Shown: positions 1 to 13,396 of the stretch, piece after piece | Layout: each line of letters starts with the position of its first letter | Numbering within the stretch: the first letter of the stretch is position 1 | Assembly: GCF_039727615.1 (NCBI RefSeq) | Contig: NZ_CP152474.1 | Span: forward strand, 2,976,001-3,040,000 | Direction of reading: 5' to 3' | DNA length: 64,000 bases | Source: Leclercia sp. S52 | Lineage (GTDB): Bacteria > Pseudomonadota > Gammaproteobacteria > Enterobacterales > Enterobacteriaceae | Made by a program: the position numbers and the translations under genes | The notes under the pieces: model-generated | Told to the model about the DNA's origin: nothing | The model's database searches: none | Seen by the model: the letters and a program-made list of their open reading frames with translations, nothing else

Positions 1-362
1 TCTGGCAGTGGCGTAACCTGCTGGCGATGACTATCAGCCCGGATTTAGCCTTTGTGGATGGCGTAAAGCTGCAGCGCGTCAAACTGCTGCTGATGCTGGT
101 GACGGCGCTGACCATTGGCGTGGCGATGAAGTTTGTCGGAGCGTTGATTATTACGTCGCTGCTGATTATTCCCGCCGCCACCGCGCGTCGTTTTGCCCGC
201 ACGCCGGAGCAGATGGCCAGCGTGGCCGTGGGGGTCGGAATGATTGCCGTGACCGGCGGGTTAACCTTCTCGGCGTTTTACGACACCCCTGCCGGACCGT
301 CGGTGGTGCTCTGTGCGGCAGCGCTGTTTATCTTCAGCATGATGAAGAAGCCTGCCAGCTGA
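1..362 (+). CDS. znuB: Zinc ABC transporter permease ZnuB, C-terminal part (5' end outside window)
   Basis: The reading frame is open from the left edge of the window to a TGA at 360-362, so only about the last 119 residues are present. It shows hydrophobic helices of an ABC-3 family metal permease, including the stretch around [20 protein letters not shown], which is typical of ZnuB. ZnuB forms the inner-membrane channel of the ZnuABC high-affinity zinc importer. The next gene, convergent on the minus strand, is ruvB, which is the arrangement in E. coli. Regulation (Zur) would lie outside the window. Confidence 0.9.
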   Translation, partial: WQWRNLLAMTISPDLAFVDGVKLQRVKLLLMLVTALTIGVAMKFVGALIITSLLIIPAATARRFARTPEQMASVAVGVGMIAVTGGLTFSAFYDTPAGPSVVLCAAALFIFSMMKKPAS

Positions 363-367
363 GCCGC

Positions 368-441
368 TCCCCGGTGGCGCTGCGCTTACCGGGGCTACAA
401 AGACGTGTAGGCCGGATAAGGCGCAGCCGCCATCCGGCAAT
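368..441. repeat. REP/BIME palindromic element
   Basis: Two inverted copies of a REP-like unit sit between the convergent znuB and ruvB genes: GGTGGCGCTGCGCTTACC is followed after about 20 bases by GGCCGGATAAGGCGCAGCC. Elements of the same type recur at 22000-22062, 35752-35905 and 57935-58012. Confidence 0.8.
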
Positions 442-452
442 TTCCGCAGAGG

Positions 453-1466
<1,014 letters not shown>

Positions 1467-1471
1467 TTACC

Positions 1472-2083
1472 TCACAATGCCGCGCGCAGCGCTTCACGAA
1501 TCAGGGTTTCACTGGTAGCGTCCGGTTTAGCAATTTTGCTGACCATACGGCTCGCTTCCTGAGGTTTATAGCCCAGCGCCACCAGCGCGGCAACCGCTTC
1601 CTGCTCCGCATCATCCGCTGCCGGGCCGGCAGGCGAGGTTAGCACCAGATCGGCAGCCGGGGTAAAGAGATCGCCGTGCAGACCTTTAAAGCGGTCTTTC
1701 ATCTCAACAATCAGGCGCTCGGCTGTTTTCTTGCCGATGCCCGGAAGTTTAATCAGCGCGGCGGGATCTTCGCGCTCAACGGCGTTCACAAACTGCGGAG
1801 CCGACATCCCGGAGAGGATCGCCAGCGCCAGCTTTGGCCCCACGCCGTTGGTTTTGATCAGCTCTTTAAACAGGGTGCGTTCCTGCTTATTATTAAAACC
1901 AAACAGCAGCTGGGCATCTTCACGCACCACAAAGTGGGTGAAGACAATGGCCTCTTTGCCCGCGTCCGGCAATTCATAGAAGCAGGTCATTGGCATATGT
2001 ACTTCGTAGCCCACGCCTCCGGCCTCAAGCAGCACTATCGGGGGTTGTTTTTCTAAGATGATGCCTCTGAGTCTGCCTATCAC
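1472..2083 (-). CDS. ruvA: Holliday junction-binding protein RuvA
   Basis: RuvA (203 residues) tetramerises on four-way junctions and recruits RuvB. Visible parts are the N-terminal OB-fold ([12 protein letters not shown]), central helix-hairpin-helix motifs ([13 protein letters not shown] and [16 protein letters not shown]) and the C-terminal domain III that contacts RuvB. A LexA-like box lies about 55 bases upstream (2137-2152), so ruvAB probably forms an SOS-induced operon separate from ruvC. Confidence 0.98.
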   Translation of the reverse strand: MIGRLRGIILEKQPPIVLLEAGGVGYEVHMPMTCFYELPDAGKEAIVFTHFVVREDAQLLFGFNNKQERTLFKELIKTNGVGPKLALAILSGMSAPQFVNAVEREDPAALIKLPGIGKKTAERLIVEMKDRFKGLHGDLFTPAADLVLTSPAGPAADDAEQEAVAALVALGYKPQEASRMVSKIAKPDATSETLIREALRAAL

Positions 2084-2127
2084 GTGACGCTCCTGCGTTA
2101 AGGGCTAAAAGTTACCGCTGCCATAAT

Positions 2128-2155
2128 AAAAAAAGGCTGGATAAACATCCAGCCT
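2128..2155 (-). terminator. Intrinsic terminator after ruvC
   Basis: On the minus strand AGGCTGGAT and ATCCAGCCT form a 9-bp stem with a 4-base loop, followed by seven T. It lies 10 bases past the ruvC stop. The same palindrome contains the putative LexA box for ruvAB. Confidence 0.8.
2137..2152 (-). promoter_or_regulatory. LexA (SOS) box upstream of ruvAB
   Basis: CTGGATAAACATCCAG is a 16-bp palindrome fitting the CTG-N10-CAG LexA operator. It is close to the E. coli ruvAB operator as I recall it (CTGGATATCTATCCAG) and in the same place, just upstream of ruvA. Confidence 0.75.
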
Positions 2156-2165
2156 GATTTCACAT

Positions 2166-2687
2166 TTAGCGCAATCGACCGCGCGCCAGATTGAGCCGCG
2201 ACTCGCTTATCTGCATCACGTTCTGGCTGACGTGGCAGTGGGTAATGGCGATTGCCAGGGCATCGGCGGCATCCGCCTGCGGATTGGCGGGCAGTTTTAA
2301 CAGAGTACGCACCATGTGCTGCACCTGGGTTTTATCTGCCCCACCGTTCCCCACTACGGTTTGCTTGACCTGCCGCGCGGCGTATTCAAACACCGGCAGA
2401 TCCTGATTCACCGCCGCGACAATCGCCACGCCGCGTGCCTGACCGAGCTTCAGCGCCGAGTCGGCATTCTTCGCCATAAACACCTGTTCGATGGCGAAAT
2501 AGTCTGGCTGGAACTGGGTGATGATCTCCGTCACGCCTGCGTAGATAAGCTTCAGACGCGACGGCAGATCGTCCACTTTGGTACGGATACAGCCGCTGCC
2601 AAGGTAGGTCAACTGACGCCCGACCTGGCGGATTACGCCATAACCGGTGATGCGTGAGCCCGGGTCAATACCGAGAATAATCGCCAT
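2166..2687 (-). CDS. ruvC: Crossover junction endodeoxyribonuclease RuvC
   Basis: RuvC resolves Holliday junctions after RuvAB migration. The 173-residue product has the RNase H-like catalytic layout: an early aspartate in GIDPGS, a glutamate in FAIEQVF, and the C-terminal aspartates in [15 protein letters not shown] chose the ATG at 2687 over the GTG three bases upstream because it gives the E. coli length. It sits 34 bases downstream of yebC and ends at a strong terminator. Confidence 0.97.
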   Translation of the reverse strand: MAIILGIDPGSRITGYGVIRQVGRQLTYLGSGCIRTKVDDLPSRLKLIYAGVTEIITQFQPDYFAIEQVFMAKNADSALKLGQARGVAIVAAVNQDLPVFEYAARQVKQTVVGNGGADKTQVQHMVRTLLKLPANPQADAADALAIAITHCHVSQNVMQISESRLNLARGRLR

Positions 2688-2721
2688 CACGCCTCTCCGG
2701 TTGTCGGTTTAAGCTCAGCCA

Positions 2722-3462
2722 TTACAGCGTTGCCGCAACCTCGTCGGAGATTTCACCGTTGTGGTAAACTTCCTGCACGTCGTCGCAGTCTTCGAGCATG
2801 TCGATCAGGCGCAGCAGTTTTGGTGCGGTTTCCGCATCCATGTCCGCTTTGGTAGACGGGATCATGGTGACTTCAGCCGCGTCGGCTTTCAGGCCCGCTG
2901 CTTCCAGCGCATCACGCACCGCGCCCATCTCTTCCCATGCGGTATAAACGTCAATCGCGCCGTCGTCATAGGTCACAACGTCTTCAGCACCCGCTTCGAG
3001 CGCCGCTTCCATGATCACGTCTTCGTCGCCTTTCTCGAAGGAGATCACGCCTTTTTTGCTGAACAGGTAGGCCACGGAACCGTCGGTACCCAGGTTGCCA
3101 CCGGTTTTGGTGAAGGCATGACGCACTTCGGCAACGGTGCGGTTACGGTTGTCGGACAGGCACTCAATCATTACCGCCGTGCCGCCTGGACCGTAACCTT
3201 CATAAATGATGGTTTCCATGTTGGTGTCATCGTCGCCGCCTACGCCACGGGCGATAGCACGGTTCAGGGTGTCACGCGTCATGTTGTTGCTCAGCGCTTT
3301 ATCGATCGCCGCACGCAGACGTGGGTTGGAGCCAGCATCGCCGCCGCCCAGACGGGCTGCGGTAACCAGTTCACGAATGATTTTGGTAAAGATCTTACCG
3401 CGTTTGGCATCCTGTGCCGCTTTGCGGTGTTTGGTGTTGGCCCACTTACTATGACCTGCCAT
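2722..3462 (-). CDS. yebC: YebC/PmpR family protein, probable translational or transcriptional regulator
   Basis: The 246-residue product starts with the family signature [14 protein letters not shown] and matches the full length of E. coli YebC. Family members have been described as DNA-binding regulators, and more recently as ribosome-associated factors easing translation of proline stretches; the sequence does not separate these roles. It lies between nudB and ruvC as in E. coli, with a repeat-like intergenic segment between it and nudB. Confidence 0.96.
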   Translation of the reverse strand: MAGHSKWANTKHRKAAQDAKRGKIFTKIIRELVTAARLGGGDAGSNPRLRAAIDKALSNNMTRDTLNRAIARGVGGDDDTNMETIIYEGYGPGGTAVMIECLSDNRNRTVAEVRHAFTKTGGNLGTDGSVAYLFSKKGVISFEKGDEDVIMEAALEAGAEDVVTYDDGAIDVYTAWEEMGAVRDALEAAGLKADAAEVTMIPSTKADMDAETAPKLLRLIDMLEDCDDVQEVYHNGEISDEVAATL

Positions 3463-3488
3463 AAAAAGTTCCTCAAAATTATCCTGCG

Positions 3489-3600
3489 CCTTTCAGCTTC
3501 CAGATGCGTTGGCTGCGCCCGCTCACACCAGTCACTTACCGATGTAAGCTCCTGGCGATTCGCGACCTTGCCGCCTTCCTGGAAACTGAAATGCTTGGAA
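3489..3600. repeat. Intergenic inverted-repeat element upstream of yebC
   Basis: The gap between nudB and yebC is bounded by near-perfect inverted ends, TTTCAGCTTCCAG at 3492 and CTGGAAACTGAAA near 3580, enclosing GC-rich sequence. From memory, related sequence occurs at several places in enterobacterial genomes. No protein is supported here. Confidence 0.55.
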
Positions 3601-3601
3601 A

Positions 3602-4045
3602 TTAATTAACATTGATTACAAATTCTTCAATCGCCTGCCGGTTGCTCCACGACTTGGTTAAGGACGCGGCCTCGGCCGCATTAACCCAGCGGTAGGTCAG
3701 GTGTTCGGTGAACACGATCTCCCGCTCGTGAGGAAGCGCAAGGCAGAACCAGGATTCCGTATTGCGTACAGTCCCCGGCGCATAGCGATGACGTAAATGG
3801 CTAAAAATTTCAAAATCCACCGTGCGCTGACAGTCTTTCAGGGTCAGTTGCTCGCGAGCAACGTCAATGGCGACCTCTTCCTTTACTTCGCGCGCGGCGG
3901 CCTGCAGCGCGGTTTCACCCTCTTCCAGGCTGCCGGTAACCGACTGCCAGAACGCGGGATCGTCGCGCCGCTGCAACATCAGCACCCGCTTCGTGTCCTG
4001 GGCATAAATGATAACTAAGACAGAAACGGGAAGCTTATATGTCAT
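3602..4045 (-). CDS. nudB: Dihydroneopterin triphosphate pyrophosphatase NudB (Nudix hydrolase)
   Basis: The 147-residue protein carries a complete Nudix box, GSLEEGE followed by REVKEEV, the Mg-binding catalytic loop. In E. coli NudB removes pyrophosphate from dihydroneopterin triphosphate, the first committed pterin step of folate synthesis. The start codon lies one base after the aspS stop, so it is translated as part of an aspS-nudB unit. Confidence 0.95.
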   Translation of the reverse strand: MTYKLPVSVLVIIYAQDTKRVLMLQRRDDPAFWQSVTGSLEEGETALQAAAREVKEEVAIDVAREQLTLKDCQRTVDFEIFSHLRHRYAPGTVRNTESWFCLALPHEREIVFTEHLTYRWVNAAEAASLTKSWSNRQAIEEFVINVN

Positions 4046-4046
4046 A

Positions 4047-5819
4047 TCAGTTTTTCTCTTCCTTTTTCACCACTTCGATACCCAGCTCGCTCAGGGAGGT
4101 TGGGTTAGCAAAGCTTGGCGCTTCGGTCATCAGACAGGCAGCGGCGGTGGTTTTCGGGAAAGCGATAACGTCACGAATGTTGTCGGTACCGGTCAGCAGC
4201 ATGGTCAGGCGATCCAGACCAAAGGCCAGGCCTGCATGCGGAGGCGTACCGTACTTCAGAGCGTCGAGCAGGAAGCCGAACTTCTCGCGCTGTTCCTGTT
4301 CGTTGATGCCCAGAATGCCGAACACGGTCTGCTGCATTTCACCGCTGTAAATACGCACGGAACCGCCGCCCACTTCGTAGCCGTTGATAACCATATCGTA
4401 GGCGTTAGCCACTGCGTCTTCCGGGGCCGCTTTCAGCTCTGCCGCGCTCATGTCTTTCGGCGAGGTGAACGGGTGGTGCATCGCGGTCAGGCCGCCTTCG
4501 CCGTCGTCTTCGAACATTGGGAAGTCGATCACCCACAGCGGCGCCCATTTGGCTTCGTCGGTCAGGTTCAGATCTTTACCCAGCTTCAGACGCAGCGCGC
4601 CCATGGAGTCGGCAACCACTTTCTTGTTGTCCGCGCCGAAGAAGATCATATCCCCGTCCTGGGCTTCAGTGCGCGCCAGAATGGATTCGACGATCTCAGC
4701 GTTGAGGAACTTGGCGACCGGGCTGGTGATGCCTTCGATGCCTTTCGCACGCTCGGTGACCTTGATGTAAGCCAGACCTTTCGCGCCATAAATCTTGATG
4801 AAGTTGCCGTAGTCGTCGATCTGCTTGCGGCTCAGAGCAGCGCCACCCGGTACACGCAGGGCAGCCACGCGGCCTTTCGGATCGTTAGCCGGGCCGGAGA
4901 AGACCGCGAACTCAACGCCTTTCACCAGGTCAGCAACGTCCACCAGCTCCATCGGGTTACGCAGGTCTGGTTTGTCGGAGCCGTAGCGACGCTCGGCTTC
5001 GGCGAAGGTCATGATCGGGAAGTCGCCCAGATCCACACCCTTCACGTCCAGCCACAGGCTGCGCACCAGCGCTTCCATCACTTCACGCACCTGTTCGGCG
5101 GTCATGAAGGAGGTCTCGACGTCGATCTGGGTAAATTCAGGCTGACGGTCAGCACGCAGATCTTCGTCGCGGAAGCATTTCACGATCTGGTAGTAACGGT
5201 CGAAGCCGGACATCATCAGCAGCTGTTTGAACAGCTGAGGTGACTGTGGCAGCGCGTAGAATTTGCCTTTATGTACACGGGATGGCACGAGGTAGTCACG
5301 CGCGCCTTCCGGGGTGGCTTTGGTCAGCATCGGGGTTTCGATGTCGAGGAAACCGTGATCGTCCATGAAGCGGCGCACCAGGCTGGTGATTTTCGCACGG
5401 GTCTTCAGGCGATCGGCCATTTCTGGACGACGCAGGTCGAGGTAGCGATATTTCAGACGCGCTTCTTCGGTATTGACGTGGTTGAAGTCCAGCGGCAGCG
5501 ATTCTGAACGGTTAATAATGGTCAGATCGGTCGCCAGCACTTCGATTTCGCCGGTCGCCATGTCGCTGTTGATGTTCTTTTCGTCACGCGCACGCACGGT
5601 GCCGGTCACCTGGATGCAGAACTCATTACGCAGCTCAGAGGCCAGCTTTAACGCGTCGGCACGATCCGGATCGAAAAATACCTGCACGATGCCTTCGCGG
5701 TCGCGCATATCGATAAAGATTAAGCTGCCAAGATCACGACGACGGTTGACCCAACCACACAGGGTCACCTGCTGTCCGACGTGGGACTGACGCAGCTGCC
5801 CGCAATATTCTGTACGCAT
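4047..5819 (-). CDS. aspS: Aspartyl-tRNA synthetase
   Basis: A class II aminoacyl-tRNA synthetase of 590 residues, the standard bacterial size. It has the N-terminal OB-fold anticodon-binding domain, class II motif 2 ([18 protein letters not shown]) and motif 3 (GLAFGLDRL), with the bacterial GAD insertion between them. It charges tRNA-Asp. It is first in a minus-strand series with nudB, yebC and ruvC; a TATAAT -10 lies at 5896-5901. Confidence 0.99.
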   Translation of the reverse strand: MRTEYCGQLRQSHVGQQVTLCGWVNRRRDLGSLIFIDMRDREGIVQVFFDPDRADALKLASELRNEFCIQVTGTVRARDEKNINSDMATGEIEVLATDLTIINRSESLPLDFNHVNTEEARLKYRYLDLRRPEMADRLKTRAKITSLVRRFMDDHGFLDIETPMLTKATPEGARDYLVPSRVHKGKFYALPQSPQLFKQLLMMSGFDRYYQIVKCFRDEDLRADRQPEFTQIDVETSFMTAEQVREVMEALVRSLWLDVKGVDLGDFPIMTFAEAERRYGSDKPDLRNPMELVDVADLVKGVEFAVFSGPANDPKGRVAALRVPGGAALSRKQIDDYGNFIKIYGAKGLAYIKVTERAKGIEGITSPVAKFLNAEIVESILARTEAQDGDMIFFGADNKKVVADSMGALRLKLGKDLNLTDEAKWAPLWVIDFPMFEDDGEGGLTAMHHPFTSPKDMSAAELKAAPEDAVANAYDMVINGYEVGGGSVRIYSGEMQQTVFGILGINEQEQREKFGFLLDALKYGTPPHAGLAFGLDRLTMLLTGTDNIRDVIAFPKTTAAACLMTEAPSFANPTSLSELGIEVVKKEEKN

Positions 5820-5895
5820 GAGATATCCCTTAACTTAGCCGCAGGCTACAAGGTCGCAGCTTTCTGTATGTCAAACTGGATGAAAAAAGGCGGCT

Positions 5896-5924
5896 ATTAT
5901 ACTGGAAATTCCGCCAGACGATAA
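5896..5924 (-). promoter_or_regulatory. Putative sigma-70 promoter of aspS
   Basis: On the minus strand a perfect -10 hexamer TATAAT (5896-5901) lies about 77 bases before the aspS ATG. The -35 at 17-bp spacing is weak (TTATCG, 5919-5924). Confidence 0.5.
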
Positions 5925-6059
5925 GAGAGAAGCGCGCCAGACGCGCGATTGCTGCTCGCATCCTGCATATTCTCACAAAAATTAACAAAAATATCAGACC
6001 TGGAACATGCTGGCTCAGCGTAAGGTATGAGTAACGTTAACTCTTTAACAGGAAAAAAC

Positions 6060-6626
6060 ATGTTCACACTCGACGCCTCCCGTACTGCCCTCGTGGTCAT
6101 TGATTTACAGGAAGGGATCCTGCCCTTCGCCGGTGGTCCGCATTCGGCGCAGGATGTGGTCAGCCGCAGCGCGCGTCTGGCAGAAAAATGCCGCGAAAGT
6201 GGTTCACCGGTGGTGATGGTGCGTGTAGGCTGGTCTGCGGACTTTGCCGAGGCGCTGAAGCAGCCTGTCGATGCTCAGGGCGCCGCCCATGCCCTGCCGG
6301 ACAACTGGTGGACTTATCCCGAATCACTCGGCAAGCGCGACAGCGATATTGAAGTGACCAAACGCCAGTGGGGCGCCTTCTACGGCACAGACCTCGAGCT
6401 GCAGCTCCGCCGTCGCGGCATTGATACTATTATTCTGTGTGGGATCGCCACCAACATTGGCGTGGAATCCACCGCGCGCAACGCCTGGGAGCTGGGCTTT
6501 AATCTGGTGATCGCCGAAGACGCCTGCAGCACGGCCACCGCCGAACAGCATCAGGCCAGCGTGACCCATATCTTCCCGCGCATCAGCCGGGTGCGCAGCA
6601 CCGACGAGATTATCAACGCACTATGA
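6060..6626 (+). CDS. yecD: Isochorismatase-family cysteine hydrolase YecD
   Basis: 188 residues, the E. coli YecD length when started at the ATG at 6060, which has AGGAAAA just upstream; an earlier in-frame ATG at 6027 is less likely. Family landmarks are the early aspartate in VVIDLQ, a lysine in KRQWGAF, and the nucleophile cysteine in [13 protein letters not shown]. The physiological substrate is unknown. Its last four bases overlap yecE (ATGA). Confidence 0.93.
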   Translation: MFTLDASRTALVVIDLQEGILPFAGGPHSAQDVVSRSARLAEKCRESGSPVVMVRVGWSADFAEALKQPVDAQGAAHALPDNWWTYPESLGKRDSDIEVTKRQWGAFYGTDLELQLRRRGIDTIILCGIATNIGVESTARNAWELGFNLVIAEDACSTATAEQHQASVTHIFPRISRVRSTDEIINAL

Positions 6627-7442
6627 TCTATCTGGGTTTACCCCAATGGTCGCACCCGAAATGGGTGCGGCTGGGCATTACCGGTCTTGAAGAGTACGCC
6701 CGCCACTTTAACTGCGTGGAGGGCAACACCACGCTGTACGCGCTGCCCAGGGCCGAGGTGGTGGCGCGCTGGCGGGAGCAGACCAGCGATGACTTTCGCT
6801 TCTGCTTCAAATTCCCGGCCACCATTTCTCATCAGGCCGCGCTGCGCAACTGCGACGATCTCACCGAAGAGTTTTTCACGAGACTGGCTCCGCTGGCCAA
6901 CCGCATTGGCCAGTACTGGGTTCAGCTCCCCGCCACCTTTGGCCCCCGGGATCTGCCCGCGCTATGGCAGTTCCTCGACGCCCTGCCACGGGAATTTACC
7001 TACGGCGTAGAAGTCCGTCATCCTGAGTTCTTTATGAAAGGTGACGCGGAGAAAGCGCTCAATCGCGGTCTGCACGAGCGCGGCGTCAATCGAACCATCC
7101 TCGACAGCCGTCCGGTGCATGCCGCCGTGCCGCACAACGAGGCCATCATCGACGCCCAGCGCAAAAAACCGAAGGTGCCGGTGCATGCGGTAATGACCGC
7201 CAGCAACCCGATGGTGCGTTTTATCGGCAGCGACAATATGCCGCAAAACCAGGCGCTGTTTGCCGTCTGGCTGCAGACCCTGGCGAAGTGGGAACAGACC
7301 GCCACACCCTATCTTTTTTTTACATACTCCCGATATCGCACAGGCCCCGCAACTGGTCGATGCTCTCTGGCAAGCCTTGCAGGCCGTGGCTCCGTCCATT
7401 GGCGACGCCCCCACCATTCCGCAGCAATCTTCTCTTTTCTGA
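6623..7442 (+). pseudogene. yecE: DUF72 family protein YecE, frameshifted in a T8 run (probable sequence artefact)
   Basis: A DUF72 TIM-barrel-like protein matching E. coli YecE, starting [14 protein letters not shown]. The frame is correct to ...TPYLF, then breaks in the T8 run at 7314-7321. With seven T the frame continues LHTPDIAQAPQLVDAL and ends in the expected PQQSSLF at 7442, giving 272 residues as in E. coli. Function is unknown. It is translationally coupled to yecD. Confidence 0.9.
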
Positions 7443-7493
7443 TCCCAGCCCCTATCATATGAAGTGCCATCTGCCAAAAAACAGGGAGTTTGT

Positions 7494-9639
<2,146 letters not shown>

Positions 9640-9689
9640 AATTGCTCTCATCCAGGCCCGAAGGGATCGTCATAAATTAAAGCTTTGCA

Positions 9690-9735
9690 CAATTTACTCC
9701 CTCTCCCTTGAGGGAGAGGGTTGGGGTGAGGGGGG
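9690..9735. repeat. Short palindromic repeat (CCCTCTCCC / GGGAGAGGG)
   Basis: CCCTCTCCCTTGAGGGAGAGGG followed by TTGGGGTGAGG is a hairpin-forming repeat. A related copy in the opposite orientation lies at 35926-35962. It is probably a dispersed intergenic element that could serve as a cmoB terminator. Confidence 0.6.
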
Positions 9736-9751
9736 AACATGCGACTGAGAT

Positions 9752-10040
9752 GGTTGTTCCGTTCACTTTACGTTCCGTACTTCTCTGTTAGCCGCGTCAC
9801 CCGTGAACGTGCGAAGGGGGCTCGCCGCCGCCCCCTTCACAATCCCGGCTCCCGGCAAAGAAAATCGCCGCTTCGCGGTACCCTCAGCTTATTCCTCCAG
9901 GCTTTCGGGTCGGGCACCAGCCTGCATCCCTGCAGGCTATGCCCTCTCGGCGCGTCCCTGCGCCTCGACCCGGCCTTACGGAAACGCTTCGGCGATTTTC
10001 AGCCGGACCAGGGAGCCGCTGTAAGTCATTTACTCTCTTG
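9752..10040. repeat. Long intergenic repeat, copy 1
   Basis: No credible gene is seen here. The segment begins GTTCCGTTCACTTTA, passes a GC-rich inverted repeat around GTGAACGTG...AAGGGGG...CCCCCTT, and continues into AATCGCCGCTTCGC-like sequence. The block at 35390-35745 has the same order of motifs, so both appear to be members of one dispersed repeat family. Short ORFs inside differ between copies and look non-coding. Confidence 0.55.
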
Positions 10041-10082
10041 ATAATTTGTTCATAGCTTTTTCTACGCCGCCGAACAACAGAC

Positions 10083-10114
10083 AAAAAAAGACCCCTGTTG
10101 AATTTGCAGGGGCC
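10083..10114 (-). terminator. Intrinsic terminator after cutC
   Basis: On the minus strand GCCCCTG and CAGGGGT form a stem with a 9-base loop, followed by seven T. It lies about 55 bases past the cutC stop. Confidence 0.75.
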
Positions 10115-10165
10115 TGGTACAAACAAGCATCATATTGGGCGACATGATGCGCGGTAAAAACTGTA

Positions 10166-10909
10166 TTAGCGACAATACCTTTCGATTATCGCCTTCATCT
10201 CTGCAACCGACTCGCCGTCCACGCCATAGCGGGAGTATTCATCCGCCCCGGCATCCGTCGACATCGACAAGCCTGTGTTGCGATAGCGCATGGGTGACGG
10301 CAACCATTTGCCTGCCGAGCTGTGAAGCTCTTCTACCCCTGCCTCTAAAAACGTTTCCAGGTTGGCGGCGCGAACGCCAGCACCTGCCATTATTATTGGA
10401 ACACCTGATTGCGCTTTTAGTTCCTTAATTAATGAAATACCTTTTTCGGCAGAGGCCTGCTGACCGGAAGTCAGGACGCGCGCAACCCCCAGTTCCGCCA
10501 GATTTTCAAAGGCTTGCTGCGGGTTTACGCACATATCGAAGGCGCGATGAAAAGTTACCGCCATCCCCTTCGCGGCGGCCATAATCTGGCGCATGCGCGG
10601 CATATCGATATGACCGTCCTCATTCAGCAGGCCAGTCACCAGCCCCGGGAAGCCCAGCTGATTCACGAGAGCGATATCCTCCAGCATGGCGTTAAATTCG
10701 CCCGTGCTGTAGCAAAAATCCCCGCCGCGTGGGCGAATAATCGGGTGCACCGGGATGCTCACCGCCTGACGCACCGATTTCAGTACGCCATAAGAGGGGG
10801 TCAGCCCGCCCTCTTTGGGTGCCGCACAGAGTTCAATGCGGTCTGCGCCACGCTCCTGCGCGGTCAGGGCACACTCCATGCTGTAACAACAGATCTCAAG
10901 CAATGCCAT
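10166..10909 (-). CDS. cutC: CutC family protein
   Basis: A 247-residue TIM-barrel protein starting [19 protein letters not shown], with conserved segments [18 protein letters not shown] and PRGGDFCYS. It was first linked to copper tolerance; later work questioned a direct copper role, so the biochemical function remains unsettled. It lies 9 bases downstream of yecM, as in E. coli. Confidence 0.95.
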   Translation of the reverse strand: MALLEICCYSMECALTAQERGADRIELCAAPKEGGLTPSYGVLKSVRQAVSIPVHPIIRPRGGDFCYSTGEFNAMLEDIALVNQLGFPGLVTGLLNEDGHIDMPRMRQIMAAAKGMAVTFHRAFDMCVNPQQAFENLAELGVARVLTSGQQASAEKGISLIKELKAQSGVPIIMAGAGVRAANLETFLEAGVEELHSSAGKWLPSPMRYRNTGLSMSTDAGADEYSRYGVDGESVAEMKAIIERYCR

Positions 10910-10918
10910 AAAACCTCC

Positions 10919-11479
10919 TTATTCTTCGCTGGCGACAATCTGTTCGATGGTCCAGGGATGAAATTTCACCGTCACGCTGCCGTCGGTAACCGCCAGGGTC
11001 GGATTCGGCAGACGTTCGCGCTCCCCTTTTGGCGAGCTGGTTTTGACAAAGATCCCGGGCTGGCTTAAGCCCTCGTCAGACAGCAGCGCCAGGGCGCGGG
11101 CGTTCAGGGTATCGTGGTCGCCAGGCAGGACGATTTCAATGTGTTCCCAGCCTTCGTGGGGATAGCGCTTTTCACCCGGCCACGGCAGCTCAACAACGTC
11201 AAAACGCCAGTGGGCGACGCAGACCGGCTCGTGCAGCTTGAACAGGCAGATCGGACGGCCATTGATGATGTTTTCTGAGAGCAGGTCGCCGCACTGCTCA
11301 AACCCGCGCCGCCAGCGATCGGCAGTGGCGTTCTGGTGGCAGCGCAGGGAGATATGGTCCGCCGCGAGCGGAGCGATCTCCAGACCCAGGCGTTCGGCAA
11401 GCGCCGTAAAGGCCCCGGTGAAACGCGGTAAATCAGCTGCAATGTCCTGCAGCTCGTCAACAGATTGCCAGTTCGCCAT
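10919..11479 (-). CDS. yecM: VOC-superfamily protein YecM
   Basis: A 186-residue protein matching E. coli YecM (MANWQSVDELQDIA). The start at MANWQ is preferred over an ATG 21 bases upstream because homology begins there. YecM has a vicinal-oxygen-chelate fold with conserved HISLRCHQNATADRWRRG and HEGWEHIEIVLPGD histidines that could bind a metal. Its role is unknown. Divergent from argS and in line with cutC. Confidence 0.92.
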   Translation of the reverse strand: MANWQSVDELQDIAADLPRFTGAFTALAERLGLEIAPLAADHISLRCHQNATADRWRRGFEQCGDLLSENIINGRPICLFKLHEPVCVAHWRFDVVELPWPGEKRYPHEGWEHIEIVLPGDHDTLNARALALLSDEGLSQPGIFVKTSSPKGERERLPNPTLAVTDGSVTVKFHPWTIEQIVASEE

Positions 11480-11559
11480 CATTAATACTCTTATCGTCAT
11501 GCAAAAGCGTTAATTTACTCTGTTGCCGGGCTGCGACCAACCGCTGATTTGAGCCAGTG

Positions 11560-11588
11560 CTGACGGCAACGGGCAATTGCAGTATACT
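11560..11588 (+). promoter_or_regulatory. Putative sigma-70 promoter of argS
   Basis: CTGACG (11560-11565), a 17-base spacer, then TATACT (11583-11588), about 67 bases before the argS start. Spacing is optimal and both hexamers are good but imperfect. Confidence 0.6.
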
Positions 11589-11654
11589 CCCGGCCTAAAT
11601 TCTTTAACGGGCGCGGCAGCATGATGGTCCGCGTCAAAAATGTAAGGTATCCCG

Positions 11655-13388
11655 GTGAATATTCAGGCTCTTCTCTCAGAAAAAGTCAGTCAGGCACTGA
11701 TTGCTGCAGGCGCACCTGCAGACTGTGAACCGCAGGTTCGTCAGTCAGCGAAAGTACAGTTTGGCGACTATCAGGCCAATGGCGTGATGGCAGTGGCTAA
11801 AAAACTGGGCATGGCGCCGCGACAACTCGCAGAGCAGGTCCTGACGCATCTGGATCTCCAGGGTATCGCCAGCAAAACCGAGATCGCCGGGCCGGGCTTT
11901 ATCAATATCTTCCTCGACCCTGCCTTCCTGGCGCAACACGTTGATGCGGCCCTGAAATCCGACCGTCTGGGCGTGGCGCAGCCACAAGCGCAAACTATCG
12001 TCGTCGACTATTCTGCCCCTAACGTGGCGAAAGAGATGCACGTCGGCCACCTGCGCTCCACCATCATCGGTGATGCCTCCGTGCGTACCCTTGAGTTCCT
12101 CGGCCACAACGTGATCCGTGCGAACCACGTCGGCGACTGGGGCACCCAGTTTGGCATGCTGATCGCCTGGCTGGAAAAACAGCAGCAGGATAACGCCGGT
12201 GAAATGGCGCTGGCAGACCTCGAAGGCTTCTATCGTGACGCGAAAAAGCACTACGACGAAGACGAAGCCTTTGCCGAGCGCGCGCGTAGCTACGTGGTGA
12301 AACTGCAGGGCGGCGACGAGTATTTCCGTCAGATGTGGCGTCAGCTGGTGGACATCACCATGTCCCAGAACCAGCTCACCTACGATCGCCTGAACGTGAC
12401 CCTGACCCGTAAAGACGTGATGGGCGAGAGCCTGTATAACCCGATGCTGGCCGGTATCGTGGCCGACCTGAAAGCCAAAGGGCTGGCGGTCGAAAGCGAA
12501 GGCGCAACGGTGGTCTTCCTTGATGAGTACAAAAACAAGGAAGGCGAACCTATGGGCGTCATCATCCAGAAAAAGGATGGCGGCTACCTCTACACCACCA
12601 CCGATATCGCCTGTGCGAAGTACCGTTATGAAACGCTGCATGCAGATCGCGTCCTCTATTACATCGACTCCCGTCAGCACCAGCACCTGATGCAGGCGTG
12701 GACCATCGTACGTAAAGCGGGCTATGTACCGGATTCCGTGCCGCTGGAACACCACATGTTCGGCATGATGCTGGGCAAAGACGGCAAGCCGTTCAAAACC
12801 CGTGCGGGCGGTACCGTGAAGCTGGCGGATCTGCTGGACGAGGCGCTGGAGCGTGCCCGTCGTCTGGTGGCCGAGAAAAACCCGGACATGCCTGCTGACG
12901 AACTGGAAAAACTGGCCAACGCCGTCGGTATCGGTGCAGTGAAATATGCGGATCTCTCCAAGAACCGTACCACCGACTACGTGTTCGACTGGGATAACAT
13001 GCTGGCCTTCGAAGGCAATACCGCGCCGTACATGCAGTATGCCTACACCCGCGTGCTCTCCGTTTTCCGTAAGGCTGAGATCGACGAAAGCGTGCTGGCA
13101 CAGGCGCAGGTCATCATCAATGAAGATCGCGAAGCGCAGCTGGCGGCACGCCTGCTGCAGTTCGAAGAGACGCTGTCCGTGGTGGCCCGCGACGGGACGC
13201 CGCACGTGATGTGTGCTTACCTGTACGATCTGGCTGGCCTGTTCTCCGGCTTCTACGAGCACTGCCCTATTCTCTCCGCTGAGAGTGAAGCAGTACGCAA
13301 CAGCCGTCTGAAGCTGGCGCAGCTGACGGCGAAGACCCTGAAGCTGGGTCTGGATACCCTGGGTATCGAAACCGTCGAACGCATGTAA
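11655..13388 (+). CDS. argS: Arginyl-tRNA synthetase
   Basis: A class I synthetase of 577 residues, identical in length to E. coli ArgS. It starts at a GTG (11655) followed by [10 protein letters not shown]. The HIGH-type signature is HVGH in [13 protein letters not shown]; the KMSKS position carries the degenerate FKTRAGG typical of ArgS. N-terminal Add-1 and C-terminal DALR anticodon-binding domains are present. It charges tRNA-Arg. Confidence 0.99.
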   Translation: MNIQALLSEKVSQALIAAGAPADCEPQVRQSAKVQFGDYQANGVMAVAKKLGMAPRQLAEQVLTHLDLQGIASKTEIAGPGFINIFLDPAFLAQHVDAALKSDRLGVAQPQAQTIVVDYSAPNVAKEMHVGHLRSTIIGDASVRTLEFLGHNVIRANHVGDWGTQFGMLIAWLEKQQQDNAGEMALADLEGFYRDAKKHYDEDEAFAERARSYVVKLQGGDEYFRQMWRQLVDITMSQNQLTYDRLNVTLTRKDVMGESLYNPMLAGIVADLKAKGLAVESEGATVVFLDEYKNKEGEPMGVIIQKKDGGYLYTTTDIACAKYRYETLHADRVLYYIDSRQHQHLMQAWTIVRKAGYVPDSVPLEHHMFGMMLGKDGKPFKTRAGGTVKLADLLDEALERARRLVAEKNPDMPADELEKLANAVGIGAVKYADLSKNRTTDYVFDWDNMLAFEGNTAPYMQYAYTRVLSVFRKAEIDESVLAQAQVIINEDREAQLAARLLQFEETLSVVARDGTPHVMCAYLYDLAGLFSGFYEHCPILSAESEAVRNSRLKLAQLTAKTLKLGLDTLGIETVERM

Positions 13389-13396
13389 TAACGATA

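Noticed and set aside
3291..3476. A minus-strand ORF overlapping the start of yebC ([12 protein letters not shown])
   Set aside because: It is out of frame with the well-conserved yebC start and has no homology.
4008..5243. A 411-codon plus-strand ORF opposite aspS
   Set aside because: It is antisense to a certain housekeeping gene, has no domain signature and reflects codon bias of aspS. The same applies to the large ORFs opposite argS (11745-13262), flhA (17465-19054) and araG (46108-47361).
9739..10041. A 100-codon ORF in the cmoB-cutC gap
   Set aside because: It lies in repeat-like sequence, has Arg/Pro/Ser-rich composition typical of chance frames, and is not matched in the second repeat copy.
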